A stretch of 64,000 nt of DNA, from NCBI GenBank assembly GCA_910575815.1, contig CAJTFN010000006.1, positions 124,001 through 188,000 of the forward strand, read 5' to 3'. Every line of letters starts with the position of its first letter. The first letter of the stretch is position 1. This document shows positions 51,451 to 61,888 of this stretch, piece by piece. The notes under the pieces are model-generated. The model was not told the DNA's origin. It ran no database searches and worked only from the letters and a program-made list of their open reading frames with translations. The position numbers and the translations under genes were made by a program. Source of the stretch: Oscillospiraceae bacterium. Lineage in GTDB: Bacteria; Bacillota; Clostridia; Oscillospirales; Oscillospiraceae.

Positions 51451-52023
51451 ATGATTGATAAAGCACAAACAGAAAAGAAACCGTTTGACCCTGCAATGAG
51501 TTTTGCATTTTTTGGCAGTTGGTTTGAGGCATTGGAACGTTTGAAAGAGTCTCAGGGAGTTGAGGCGGCGTATAGCCTTTTTGAAGCAATAGCGAATTAT
51601 TCAAGATACTATGATGCTCCAAATTTTGAGGATGGTTCCATTGCCCAAATATTTTGGCCTATGATTCAGAAGGAGATAGACCTAAGTCTAAAAAGACGAG
51701 GGGCTAATTTTTCCAGCGAGGAAACAGAAGAACGGCGGCAAAAGGTTATTTCAGTCCATTTGGAAAATCCATCCCTGACCGTGAGAGAGATTGAAGCACT
51801 TACAGGTGTTCCGAAAAGCACTGTTAGCCGTATTCTCCAAAAGTTGGCGAATGACAGAGAAGCAGAAACCGAACAAGAAAAAGAAGCCGAGCAAGAATGC
51901 GAACAAGAAGCGGAAGAAGAAATAGAAACAGATACCATAGGACTGGGACAGGACGGGACAGCGGGACAGTCAGCTAACCCTTTTGATGTTCTGTTCGAGG
52001 ATGACGGTGATTTGCCATTCTGA
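51451..52023 (+). CDS. DUF6291-like protein with HTH motif and acidic tail
   Basis: 190 residues. The N-terminal half (SFAFFGSWFEALERLKESQG, QIFWPMIQKEIDLSLKRRG) resembles DUF6291-type phage/element proteins found near replication genes. A winged-helix segment follows (PSLTVREIEALTGVPKSTVS), then an E/Q-rich linker and a C-terminal peptide NPFDVLFEDDGDLPF ending in an acidic-aromatic motif of the kind used for SSB-like contacts. ATG 51451 is chosen with GGAAGG 8 nt upstream. It may be a replication or regulatory protein. Confidence 0.65.
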   Translation: MIDKAQTEKKPFDPAMSFAFFGSWFEALERLKESQGVEAAYSLFEAIANYSRYYDAPNFEDGSIAQIFWPMIQKEIDLSLKRRGANFSSEETEERRQKVISVHLENPSLTVREIEALTGVPKSTVSRILQKLANDREAETEQEKEAEQECEQEAEEEIETDTIGLGQDGTAGQSANPFDVLFEDDGDLPF

Positions 52024-52383
52024 GTACAGGCGACGTTTTTTCTCTCTGGACAACCCCAAAACTTTTTCACGCAATCCGTCAACATCTTTCTTTGCACTCC
52101 GCTTGATGTCTAAAAAGTTTCAATTTTCAAAAAATATCCAGAGGTGATGATACTTTTGCAAAACAGAAGTTGTTTGGTTTTTGCAAGAGCATTCAGAAAA
52201 ATATCGGTGGTTAAGGGCTTTTCTTGATGTTGACGTTTAATTTTGAAAATTCCGCCCTATAAAGGGGCGCATAGCCGCCACGCCAAAGGCTGGCGCAAAA
52301 TATGGTTGTCGATTTTCCCAAACTGCCAAAGGCAGTTCATACCTCCGCCAAAGGCGAGGGCAACGGTGCTAAGGAGGTGAACA
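52024..52383. other. 360-bp AT-rich non-coding region before xis
   Basis: Contains one copy of the ATGTTGACGTTTAATTTT motif (52227-52244) and small hairpins (AAAGGCTGGCG; CTGCCAAAGGCAG at 52323-52335; CCTCCGCCAAAGGCGAGG at 52342-52359). No ORF. Confidence 0.5.
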
Positions 52384-52584
52384 ATGAGCACCGAGAAAAT
52401 CCCTGTATGGGAAAAAGCGAACTTGACGCTTGAGGAATCCGCCGCATATTTCGGCATAGGAGTAAACAAGCTGCGTGAAATGAGTAACGCCGAAAACTGC
52501 GCCTATGTGTTGTGGGTCGGGAATAAACGGCTGATAAAGCGTAAGTTGCTTGAAAAATATTTAGCCTCTGCATACTCAATTTGA
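52384..52584 (+). CDS. xis: Excisionase (Tn916 Xis-like), element 2
   Basis: 66 residues. The winged helix (LTLEESAAYFGIGVNKLREM) with a basic tail (KRLIKRKLLEKYLASAYS) is related to the excisionase at 41536. AAGGAGGTGAACA precedes the ATG. It is 75 bp before the integrase gene. The two Xis proteins differ enough to suggest separate specificity for their own arms. Confidence 0.9.
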   Translation: MSTEKIPVWEKANLTLEESAAYFGIGVNKLREMSNAENCAYVLWVGNKRLIKRKLLEKYLASAYSI

Positions 52585-52613
52585 TGGAAATATCAGCTTT
52601 GATGTGGTATAAT
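52585..52613 (+). promoter_or_regulatory. Integrase promoter, element 2
   Basis: TGGAAA (52585-52590), a 17-bp spacer and TATAAT (52608-52613) preceded by TGTGG, the same as in element 1. A dyad GATGTGGTA/TACCATATC brackets the -10. Confidence 0.65.
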
Positions 52614-52659
52614 CAGATTACCATATCAAGCGCTTTTCCACAAAGGAGGTTGTAGAGAT

Positions 52660-53829
52660 TTGTCCGAAAAGCGCAAAGACAGCAAAGGCCGGATTCTGCG
52701 AACGGGCGAAAGCCAGAGGCAGAACGGCACTTATATGTACCGCTATACTGACATTCGGGGTACACGGCAAAGTGTCTATGCTCCTACTCTGGACGAACTG
52801 CGAGAGAAGGAGCGGACAATCCAGCGGGATATGGATGATGGCATAGATTACGCCGCTGGAGAGATTTCAGTTATTACGTTGATGGAACGGTATATAGCGC
52901 AAAAACAGAGTGTACGGTATAACACAAGGGTCAACTATGCGTTTGTCCTTAATCTGATGCGCAAAGAAGATTTTGGAGGGCGTAAGGTCAAGGCAATCAA
53001 GCCGTCTGATGGGAAAGCCTTTTTTATCAAACTTCATAATGATGGACGGAGTTATAGCACAATCACAACTGTAAGGGGCGTACTGAATCCAGCGTTTGAA
53101 ATGGCTGTGGAGGACGATATTATACGCCGCAATCCATTTTCCTTCCGGGTTGTTGATGTAGTCCCAAACAATGCAGTTACCAGAAAGGCGCTTACTCCAG
53201 AAGAAAAGAAAAGGTTCCTTGATTATATCTTGGACGATAAGTGCCGCCGTAGATATTATGACGAGGTAATCATCCTTTTGGGTACAGGGTTGCGTATCTC
53301 CGAGTTGTACGGGCTGACGATTGCAGACATCGACTTTGATAATCACAGAATCAAAGTTGAACGTCAGTTGACCCGTACACGTCACAGCGGCAGTTGTGAA
53401 TATTACATTGAAAAGCCAAAGACCGAAAGCGGAGAACGGTATATACCTATGTTGGATGAAAAGGTCTACCGAGCCTTTCAAAATGTAATTCGCAACCGTA
53501 AGCCGTCAAAGGTAGAGTATATGATACAGGGGCACACAGGGTTCCTGTTTTTGGACAAGGATGGGAAGCCGAAAGTAGCGGGACACTTGGAACACGCATT
53601 GAAACGGATTGTTGACCATTATAATGAAAGCCACAACGACAAACTGACTGTGACCCCACACGTTCTTCGTCATACGTTCTGTACCGATATGGCGGCGGCT
53701 GGAATGGATTTGAAGAGCCTACAGTATCTTATGGGACACAGCGATGCCTACACTACGCTGAATATTTACACCCATTCTAACTATGAGACAGCGGAAAAGG
53801 CCCTTGCGAAAATTGTAGGGAGCGATTGA
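52660..53829 (+). CDS. int: Tyrosine-recombinase integrase, element 2
   Basis: 389 residues, Tn916 Int family. Arm-binding N-terminus (SEKRKDSKGRILRTGESQRQ), core-binding domain (about 70-165), catalytic Arg in TGLRISELYG, HVLRHTF (H-x-x-R), GHSDAYTTLNIYTHSN with the Tyr nucleophile. TTG start with AAAGGAGG upstream. It lies 180 bp from the core at 54012, the position expected of the integrase that made the junction with the host gene. Confidence 0.95.
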   Translation: MSEKRKDSKGRILRTGESQRQNGTYMYRYTDIRGTRQSVYAPTLDELREKERTIQRDMDDGIDYAAGEISVITLMERYIAQKQSVRYNTRVNYAFVLNLMRKEDFGGRKVKAIKPSDGKAFFIKLHNDGRSYSTITTVRGVLNPAFEMAVEDDIIRRNPFSFRVVDVVPNNAVTRKALTPEEKKRFLDYILDDKCRRRYYDEVIILLGTGLRISELYGLTIADIDFDNHRIKVERQLTRTRHSGSCEYYIEKPKTESGERYIPMLDEKVYRAFQNVIRNRKPSKVEYMIQGHTGFLFLDKDGKPKVAGHLEHALKRIVDHYNESHNDKLTVTPHVLRHTFCTDMAAAGMDLKSLQYLMGHSDAYTTLNIYTHSNYETAEKALAKIVGSD

Positions 53830-53867
53830 TATTACAGGCTTCCGGCATTGAAATACAAGGGTAACAG

Positions 53868-53895
53868 CTTACTCCACAACTTACTCCATTTGCCC
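53868..53895 (+). repeat. Arm-type site pair, element 2 right
   Basis: CTTACTCCA and CTTACTCCATTTGCCC lie about 144 bp before the core. They are the partner of 43318-43344. Confidence 0.7.
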
Positions 53896-53993
53896 GTAGA
53901 TTGGCGTAGATTTACGGCGGTATTCGTGGAGTACGGCAAAATGGATGAACGGTTGTAACCGTTGAAAACACTGGGACACAAGGAGTAAACAAG

Positions 53994-54461
53994 GTGACTA
54001 AAATTCTATTTGTCTGCCACGGCAACATCTGCCGCAGTCCCATGGCCGAATTCATCATGAAAGACCTGGTAAAGAAAGCGGGGCTGGAGTCGGAATTCCT
54101 CATCGAGTCCGCAGCCACCAGCACCGAGGAGCTGGGCAACCCTGTCTATCCCCCTGCCAGGCGGAAGCTGGCCGAGCACGGCCTCAGCTGCGCCGGGAAA
54201 ACCTCCCGCCAGCTCCGGCGGGAGGATTACGCCGCCTGGGATCTGCTCCTGGGCATGGACCAGGCGAATCTCCGCAACATGAACCGCCTCTGCGGCGGCG
54301 ACCCGGAGGGAAAAATTCACGCTCTGCTGGAATACGCGGACCGCTCCGGCGAAGTTGCCGATCCCTGGTACACCGGGGACTTCGAGACCGCCTATCAGGA
54401 CATTTCAGCGGGCTGCCGGGGACTGCTGGCGGCCCTGGCGGAAAAAGGAGGCGCACTGTGA
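53994..54461 (+). CDS. Low-molecular-weight protein tyrosine phosphatase, regenerated at its 5' end
   Basis: 155 residues. The P-loop VCHGNICRS (Cys 8, Arg 14) and the acid-loop VADPWYTGDFETAY near 122 are complete, so the enzyme should be active on phosphotyrosine or phosphoarginine-like substrates. The GTG start, ribosome site (CACAAGGAG) and first six codons come from element 2. The gene continues into host DNA at the core GTCTGCCACGGCA. Its stop overlaps cutC (GTGA). Its promoter must now lie in element 2. Confidence 0.92.
   Translation: MTKILFVCHGNICRSPMAEFIMKDLVKKAGLESEFLIESAATSTEELGNPVYPPARRKLAEHGLSCAGKTSRQLRREDYAAWDLLLGMDQANLRNMNRLCGGDPEGKIHALLEYADRSGEVADPWYTGDFETAYQDISAGCRGLLAALAEKGGAL
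54012..54024 (+). other. Attachment core, right end of element 2
   Basis: GTCTGCCACGGCA, encoding V-C-H-G of the phosphatase. Element 2 lies to the left, host to the right. Confidence 0.8.
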
Positions 54462-55207
54462 GCCGGGGCTTTCTCGAGGGCTGCGTGGACTGCCACGCCT
54501 CCGCCGTCACCGCCGGCCGGGCTGGGGCGGACCGGCTGGAGCTCTGCGCCAATCTGGCCATCGGCGGCACCACCCCCTCCCCCGCCCTCTTCCGGCAGGT
54601 CCGGCGGGACTGCGCCATTCCTGTCAACGTCCTTATCCGCCCCCGCTTCGGGGACTTCCTCTACTCCCCGGCGGAGGTGGAGGAGATGGAGGCCTGTGTC
54701 TGCCAGTTCCGGGACCTGGGGGCCAACGGCGTGGTACTGGGAGCCCTGACCCCCGAGGGCGCTCTGGACGAGGCAGTCATGGCCCGGTTGATCGAAGCCG
54801 CCGGGGACCTGGAGATCACCCTTCACCGGGCCTTCGACATGACGCGGGACCCGTTGGAGGCTCTGGAAACAGCGATTCGCCTGGGCTGCCAGACCATCCT
54901 CACCTCCGGCCAGCAGCGGGACGCCCTCGCTGGGGCGGGCACTTTGCGGGCCCTCCAGGAGCGGGCGGCGGGGCAGATTGCCATCATGGCGGGCAGCGGC
55001 GTACGGAAAGAGAACATCCGGGAGATTTACCGTCAGACCGGTGTCCAGGTCTACCACACCACCGGCCGGAGGGGGCCCGTGGACAGCGGCATGGTCTACC
55101 GGAAGCGCACCGTCTCCATGGGCCTCCCCTCCCTGTCGGAGTATGAGCTCTGGAGGACCGACGAGGAGGAATTTCGGGCCTGTGCGGAGGTGGTTCACAG
55201 CCTTTGA
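54458..55207 (+). CDS. cutC: CutC family protein
   Basis: 249 residues, TIM-barrel CutC family. GADRLELCANLAIGGTTPS and NVLIRPRFGDFLYS are the signature, followed by ITLHRAFDMTRDP and ILTSGQQ. Once called a copper homeostasis protein, its true activity is unsettled. The GTG start overlaps the phosphatase stop, so it depends on the same transcript. Insertion of the two elements upstream thus also separates cutC from its native promoter. Confidence 0.93.
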   Translation: MSRGFLEGCVDCHASAVTAGRAGADRLELCANLAIGGTTPSPALFRQVRRDCAIPVNVLIRPRFGDFLYSPAEVEEMEACVCQFRDLGANGVVLGALTPEGALDEAVMARLIEAAGDLEITLHRAFDMTRDPLEALETAIRLGCQTILTSGQQRDALAGAGTLRALQERAAGQIAIMAGSGVRKENIREIYRQTGVQVYHTTGRRGPVDSGMVYRKRTVSMGLPSLSEYELWRTDEEEFRACAEVVHSL

Positions 55208-55240
55208 ATATCATTCACACACTTGAAAACCGACAAAAGG

Positions 55241-55270
55241 AACCGGCGCCCGCTTTTGCGGACGCCGGTT
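55241..55270. terminator. Bidirectional terminator between cutC and groEL
   Basis: AACCGGCG pairs with CGCCGGTT, with an inner CGC/GCG. TTTTAAT follows on the plus side and CCTTTT on the minus side. Confidence 0.8.
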
Positions 55271-55285
55271 TTAATCTATTTTGTC

Positions 55286-57520
<2,235 letters not shown>

Positions 57521-57521
57521 T

Positions 57522-57550
57522 ATCATAGTACAGCCAGCGCCGTTTGTAAA
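57522..57550 (-). promoter_or_regulatory. Promoter of groESL
   Basis: On the minus strand, TTTACA (57550-57545), a 17-bp spacer and TATGAT (57527-57522), directly before the CIRCE element. Confidence 0.85.
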
Positions 57551-57605
57551 GAGGGATTTCCACAAAAGTTATGAAGAATTTGTAAATGTTACCGGAAGCG
57601 CCGGA

Positions 57606-57851
57606 TTACTCCAGCAGCCAGTCGTCCACCACGTCCCGCAGGGTCACCGGCGTCACGCCGCCCCGGACCAGGGCCTCCGCCAATTCCTGGACCCGGGCGC
57701 GGGAGGGACTGAGGTTTGGAATATCCGCCACCTCTTCTCCCATCGAAATCCCGACGCCATAGCGCTCCCCTTCCTCCAGCTTCTCTTTCAGCAGGAAATA
57801 ACACACTTGAGACGCCCGGCACATAGCCTCTCCCACCAACTGCTTACTCAT
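57606..57851 (-). CDS. DUF6514-like small protein
   Basis: 81 residues. CYFLLKEKLEEGERYGVGIS followed by MGEEVADIPNLS is like the DUF6514 family seen in clostridia. The function is unknown. The acidic C-terminus (VTLRDVVDDWLLE) is conserved-looking. It starts at 57851. It lies between the groESL promoter and the Toprim gene, on the same strand as both. Confidence 0.7.
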   Translation of the reverse strand: MSKQLVGEAMCRASQVCYFLLKEKLEEGERYGVGISMGEEVADIPNLSPSRARVQELAEALVRGGVTPVTLRDVVDDWLLE

Positions 57852-57951
57852 TTCGCCGCCCTCCCTTTGTTAAAACTGAGAAAACCCACTTGAACAGGCT
57901 CCCTTCCCTCTCAGCATAACATGGACCACTTACCAAAATTGTCGAATTTTG

Positions 57952-58584
57952 TCAATTTTCAAGCGGTTCTCTCTCCAGTGGGCAAAATTCCCCTCCGTCC
58001 TCCTCCGCCAGCAGGGCCTCCAGCTCCTCCCGGTCAAAAAGGAGATTCAGCGCCTCCAGCAGCCCGTTCGCCGTCAGGTGTTCCGGCAGATCCAGGCGCC
58101 GCAGCAGACGCCGCCGCCGCTCCGCGCTTCCCTCTCCGCCGCTGAGCCCCAGGGTAAAGAGGTCCGCCTTGGTCAGCGCCGGCCGCCGCGTCTCCGGGGC
58201 CCCGTTCTCAAAGGTGGCCCCGCAGCGGCAAAGGGCCTCCATCAGCACGGCGGGGCTCATGCCCTCCACCCCCAGCTTGCCCTCCTTGCCGGCCTTGCGC
58301 TTGCGCCGCTCCTTCCCCCGCACATCCGGGATGTAGGCCTGCTTTACCCGGTCCTTGGGCAGGGCTCCTTTCAGATAGTTCCGGAGAAGAAAGCCCGCCC
58401 CGTCACTGTCCGTCAAAATGATAAGCCCCTGTTTTTCCGCCAGCCGCCGGAGGAAGGCCAGCTTCTCCCGGTCGTTGAACACGGCATAGCCTCCCAGGGT
58501 GACCACGGTGGCGTCCACCACCTGGGAGATGGTGTTTTTGTCGTAGCGGCCCTCCACCACGATTACCTCTTTGACGCGCTCCAT
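57952..58584 (-). CDS. rnmV: Toprim protein, ribonuclease M5-like
   Basis: 210 residues. The N-terminal Toprim fold shows EVIVVEGRYDKNTISQ (catalytic Glu) and IILTDSDGAGFLLRN (D-x-D), then a C-terminal DUF4093-like helical domain. RNase M5 matures 5S rRNA in Firmicutes. Typical RnmV proteins run about 180-190 residues, so this one is slightly long, in a basic linker (GKERRKRKAGKEGK). It starts 3 bp after holA ends. Confidence 0.85.
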   Translation of the reverse strand: MERVKEVIVVEGRYDKNTISQVVDATVVTLGGYAVFNDREKLAFLRRLAEKQGLIILTDSDGAGFLLRNYLKGALPKDRVKQAYIPDVRGKERRKRKAGKEGKLGVEGMSPAVLMEALCRCGATFENGAPETRRPALTKADLFTLGLSGGEGSAERRRRLLRRLDLPEHLTANGLLEALNLLFDREELEALLAEEDGGEFCPLEREPLEN

Positions 58585-58587
58585 TTC

Positions 58588-59643
58588 TCAGCTCCTCTCC
58601 GCGGCCAGCCGGACCAGCAGCAGCTTCAGCTCCCCCGGTCCGTCTATCCCCCGCTCGCTTTTCATCCGGCGGTCCAGCTCCTGGCAGTGCCGCACCGCCT
58701 GGGCGCACCACACCCCGGTAGTCCGCCGGGCGGCGGAGAGGAGCAGCTTGGCCGGATAATCGGACTTCATGCCCCAGAGTTCCATCAGCCAATAGCGGTC
58801 CCTCCCGCTGTCCAGCGCCAGCCGGGCGGTCCAGATGCGGCGCAGCTGGCTTCCCAGGGCCGCCAGAATCAAAATGGGCTCGGTCTGCATCTTCAAAAGA
58901 TCCCCCAGAATGGAGGCCGCCTGATCGTAGTTCCCCTGGAGCACCGCATCGGACAGCCTGAACACCTCCGCCGACAGCACCGGGTCCGCCACGGCATCCA
59001 CCTCACGCCGGGTGACGGCCTCCCCCTTGGTATAGGCGGCAATCTTCTCAATCTCCGGCACCAAGCCCGTCATCAGTCCCCCGCAGAGGAACACCAGATA
59101 CTCCGCCGTCTGCCGGTCGATCTCCTTTCCCAGGGCCTTGAAGCGACGGGAAATCCAGGGCAGCAGATCGCTGCTCTCCGCCGCCGGGAACTCCACGGTC
59201 TCCACGTGGTCCGCCAGCGCCTTGCAGAGCTTTTTCATGGTCTTATTGGGCTTATAGGCCAGCGTATCGTAGACAAAGACCAGGCAGCAATAAGGCGGCA
59301 AGTCCTCCAGCAAGGCCATGAGCTTCTCCCGCTGGTCCTCCCCCAGTTTAAAGAGGTCGTAATCCGTCACGACGATCAGCGTCCGCTCCGTCATCATGGG
59401 CATGGCCTCCGCCATCTCCGCCAGGCCCTGGACCGTCAGATCCTTCCCCTCCAGGGCATGGAAATTGAAGGTTTCCGCCCCTGGGGGGATCAAGACCTTC
59501 CGTAGCTCCCCCAGGTAATACTCCCGAAGGTAGCTCTCCTCCCCATGAAAAATGTAGGCGGGGCCGGGGGTTCCGGCGGCCAGGGCCGCTTTCAGTGTTT
59601 GCAGGGCCGCCCTATTCCGAGGGGCTTTCTTCATTGTCGCCAT
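58588..59643 (-). CDS. holA: DNA polymerase III subunit delta
   Basis: 351 residues. The clamp-loader AAA-like fold starts PGPAYIFHGEESYLREYYLG, followed by ERTLIVVTDYDLFK, LVFVYDTLAYKPNKTMKK and the C-terminal collar domain (LLKMQTEPILILAALGSQLR). It opens the beta clamp with delta-prime and tau/gamma. ATG 59643 has AGGAGG 6 nt upstream and overlaps the comEC end by 32 bp. comEC-holA is a common Firmicute order. Confidence 0.93.
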   Translation of the reverse strand: MATMKKAPRNRAALQTLKAALAAGTPGPAYIFHGEESYLREYYLGELRKVLIPPGAETFNFHALEGKDLTVQGLAEMAEAMPMMTERTLIVVTDYDLFKLGEDQREKLMALLEDLPPYCCLVFVYDTLAYKPNKTMKKLCKALADHVETVEFPAAESSDLLPWISRRFKALGKEIDRQTAEYLVFLCGGLMTGLVPEIEKIAAYTKGEAVTRREVDAVADPVLSAEVFRLSDAVLQGNYDQAASILGDLLKMQTEPILILAALGSQLRRIWTARLALDSGRDRYWLMELWGMKSDYPAKLLLSAARRTTGVWCAQAVRHCQELDRRMKSERGIDGPGELKLLLVRLAAERS

Positions 59644-61888
59644 GCGTCTCCTCCTGATTCCAGGCCAAATGGATCCTGCCGTGCAGATCCGTCCGGTAAA
59701 TTTCACAGCCCTGCCGGGCCAGACGGAGCAGCGTCTCCTCCGTGGGGTGGCCATAGGAGTTTCCACCCACGCTGACGCACACAATCTCCGGCTTCAGCGT
59801 CTCCAGCAGCGTCTGGGACGTGGCGTACTTGGACCCATGGTGCCCCGCCATCATCCCCTCTATGTCCGGCAGGCGGTAAGCCGCCAGCAGCTTCTCCTCT
59901 GTGGAGGCGTCCATATCGCCGGTGATGAGAAACTCCTTCTCTCCGGCGGCGGCCAGAACCGTCAGCCCCCGCTCGTTGTCCCCGGCGTCTCCCAGCGGCG
60001 GGAAAAGCCGAAGGCTTCCCCGGCCAAAGTCCAGCCGCTCCTCTTCGGTGATGAAGCGAACCTCCGCTCCATGGTCCCGGGCAGTCTCCAGAACCACGGG
60101 CATCCAGCCTCCGTCGTCCGCCTCCTCCGGAACCAGAACCGTCTCCGCCCCCAGACGGGTCAAAAGCCCCGTCACTCCGGAGACATGGTCCTGGTCGTAG
60201 TGGGTGAGAATCAGCCAGTCCAAGCGCTTGCAGCCCATGGCGGCCAGCTGGTGGGCCGCCGTCTCGCCGGGGCTCTTCCAGCGGTTCCCGCTGCCGCAGT
60301 CCACCAGGGCGAAGGTTCCCTCGGAGGCCAGAACCACGCTCTGCCCCTGTCCCACATCCAGCACCACCACGTCCAAGTCACTGCCATACCGGGCCTCCCC
60401 CAGCCACACGGTGGGAAGCAGCGCCGCCGCCGCCAAAACGGCAGCCAAACGGTATTTCCGTCTTCCTGTCCGGCCAGCAACATATGCGGCCAAAAAGAGG
60501 ATATAAACGTAAGCCAGCCAGTATTTCAAAAAGGGATTGGCAAAGTACAGCGCGTGATAGGGCAGCTTCCCCAACAGCCCGGCGATTCCCAGCACGTACT
60601 CCGCCAGCGCCCCGGCCGGAAGGGCCAGCAGCCTCCCCAGGGGCATGGAGAGAAAGCTCAGCAGCACCGCCGCCATGCCCAGAAGGAAGATTCCGCTGGC
60701 CGCCCAGACACAGAGGAAGCCGCTCAGCGGCGTAATCAGCACCAGGGAGCCAAAGTAGTACCCCGCCAGAGGCGCGGTGAAAGCCATCGCGCCCAGGGTG
60801 GCGGAAACGGAGGCCGCCAGAATCCGGAAGCCCCTTCCCCGCGCCTCCTCCCGAAGCAGACGGCGGTACAGCCCTGGCGTCACCCAGAGCAGGCCCGCCA
60901 TGGCGGCGAAGGACAGCTGCAGGCTGACAGAGGCGGCGGCAAAGGGATTGGCCAGCAGGATCAGCATCAGCGCCGCCAGCAGGGATGTGGGGCCGTCGTC
61001 CTCCCGGCGCACCAGCACCGCCAGCATCGGCAGGGACAGCATGACGCAGGCCCGGAGCACCGAGGGACTGCCCCCGGTGAGGGCGGCGTAAAAAGCCAGC
61101 AGCGGAATCCCCAACAGAGCCCGGTAGCGGCGGTTCTGGAGGAAGAGGCCCGCCAGGGTCATGAGAAAGCCGCAGTGCATGCCGGACACCGCCACCACAT
61201 GGGCCAGCCCCGCCTCCGACAGGGCCGCGTAGGCCCTCTCCGTCAGCCCGGTCTTGTCCCCGGTTAAAATGCCTCGCAGGAATCCGGCGGCATCCCCTTG
61301 GAAGAGCGTCTCGATTTGCCGCCCCATGGCGTGGGCCAGCCGGACCGGATACCAGCGGGGACTGCCCGCGCTTCCCTCCGCCGCCGTGAAGCCGCCCCGG
61401 CCATAGACCAGCAGGAAAACGCCCTTGGAGGTGAAGCGGGTGATGTCTTCATCCCGGACCCGGACGGCGCTTTGAAAGCGGCCCCGGCCGGCGATGGTCT
61501 GGCCCGGGACCAGCTTCAAAAGCTCCTCCCCGCCGTAGAACACCGCCTTGCCGGGCAACCCCTCCAGGCGCACCGTCACCCGTCCGCCGTAGTCGCTTCT
61601 GACGGGGTACTCGCAAAGAGTGGCCGTGAAGACTCCCTCGCTCCCCGCCAGGGCCTCGCAGGGCCTTTGTACCTGCCGGGCGTAAAGCCAGCTGTATCCC
61701 AGCCCCAAGGCCGCCGCCGCGCAGAACGCCACGCCACGCCGCCGCCACTCCCACGGCAGCGCCAGGGACAAACACCCCAGCAGCAGCCCTGCCAGAGCTC
61801 CCGCCAAGGCCCAGCCGCCCCGCAAAAGGTACTGCGCCAGGAAAACGCCCAGAGACAGCCCTCCGGCGAACACCGCCAGCCGCCTCAT
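59612..61888 (-). CDS. comEC: DNA uptake channel ComEC/Rec2
   Basis: 758 residues. The N-terminal helices and DUF4131 domain (about 1-190) are followed by the Competence membrane domain (about 210-500; SGMHCGFLMTLAGLFLQN) and a C-terminal metallo-beta-lactamase-like domain (LILTHYDQDHVSGVTG with HxDxDH, GHHGSKYATS). It conducts single-stranded DNA across the membrane and may degrade the other strand. ATG 61888 follows GGAGGGGAGG; the frame is open to 62068 without a ribosome site. Other competence genes are not in the window, so natural transformation is possible but unproven. Confidence 0.94.
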   Translation of the reverse strand: MRRLAVFAGGLSLGVFLAQYLLRGGWALAGALAGLLLGCLSLALPWEWRRRGVAFCAAAALGLGYSWLYARQVQRPCEALAGSEGVFTATLCEYPVRSDYGGRVTVRLEGLPGKAVFYGGEELLKLVPGQTIAGRGRFQSAVRVRDEDITRFTSKGVFLLVYGRGGFTAAEGSAGSPRWYPVRLAHAMGRQIETLFQGDAAGFLRGILTGDKTGLTERAYAALSEAGLAHVVAVSGMHCGFLMTLAGLFLQNRRYRALLGIPLLAFYAALTGGSPSVLRACVMLSLPMLAVLVRREDDGPTSLLAALMLILLANPFAAASVSLQLSFAAMAGLLWVTPGLYRRLLREEARGRGFRILAASVSATLGAMAFTAPLAGYYFGSLVLITPLSGFLCVWAASGIFLLGMAAVLLSFLSMPLGRLLALPAGALAEYVLGIAGLLGKLPYHALYFANPFLKYWLAYVYILFLAAYVAGRTGRRKYRLAAVLAAAALLPTVWLGEARYGSDLDVVVLDVGQGQSVVLASEGTFALVDCGSGNRWKSPGETAAHQLAAMGCKRLDWLILTHYDQDHVSGVTGLLTRLGAETVLVPEEADDGGWMPVVLETARDHGAEVRFITEEERLDFGRGSLRLFPPLGDAGDNERGLTVLAAAGEKEFLITGDMDASTEEKLLAAYRLPDIEGMMAGHHGSKYATSQTLLETLKPEIVCVSVGGNSYGHPTEETLLRLARQGCEIYRTDLHGRIHLAWNQEETHGDNEESPSE

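Larger units (their letters stand above)
43242..54024 (+). mobile_element. Integrative element 2 (about 10.8 kb) in the LMW-PTP gene
   Basis: It is bounded by cores at 43242-43254 and 54012-54024, with its own arm-type repeats and an excisionase-integrase pair at the right end. Cargo: two envelope proteins, XRE and two ribbon-helix-helix proteins, a resolvase, a SprT-like protein, small unknown genes and candidate small RNAs. There are no transfer genes and no phage structural genes. The base composition is lower in G+C than the host. Confidence 0.85.

Noticed and set aside
35621..54024. A single prophage or complete conjugative element
   Set aside because: No capsid, tail, terminase, lysis, relaxase, coupling or VirB-type genes. 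Two integrases and three cores indicate two small elements.
59642..61267. 541-codon plus-strand frame opposite comEC
   Set aside because: Glutamine- and arginine-rich antisense product with no family resemblance.
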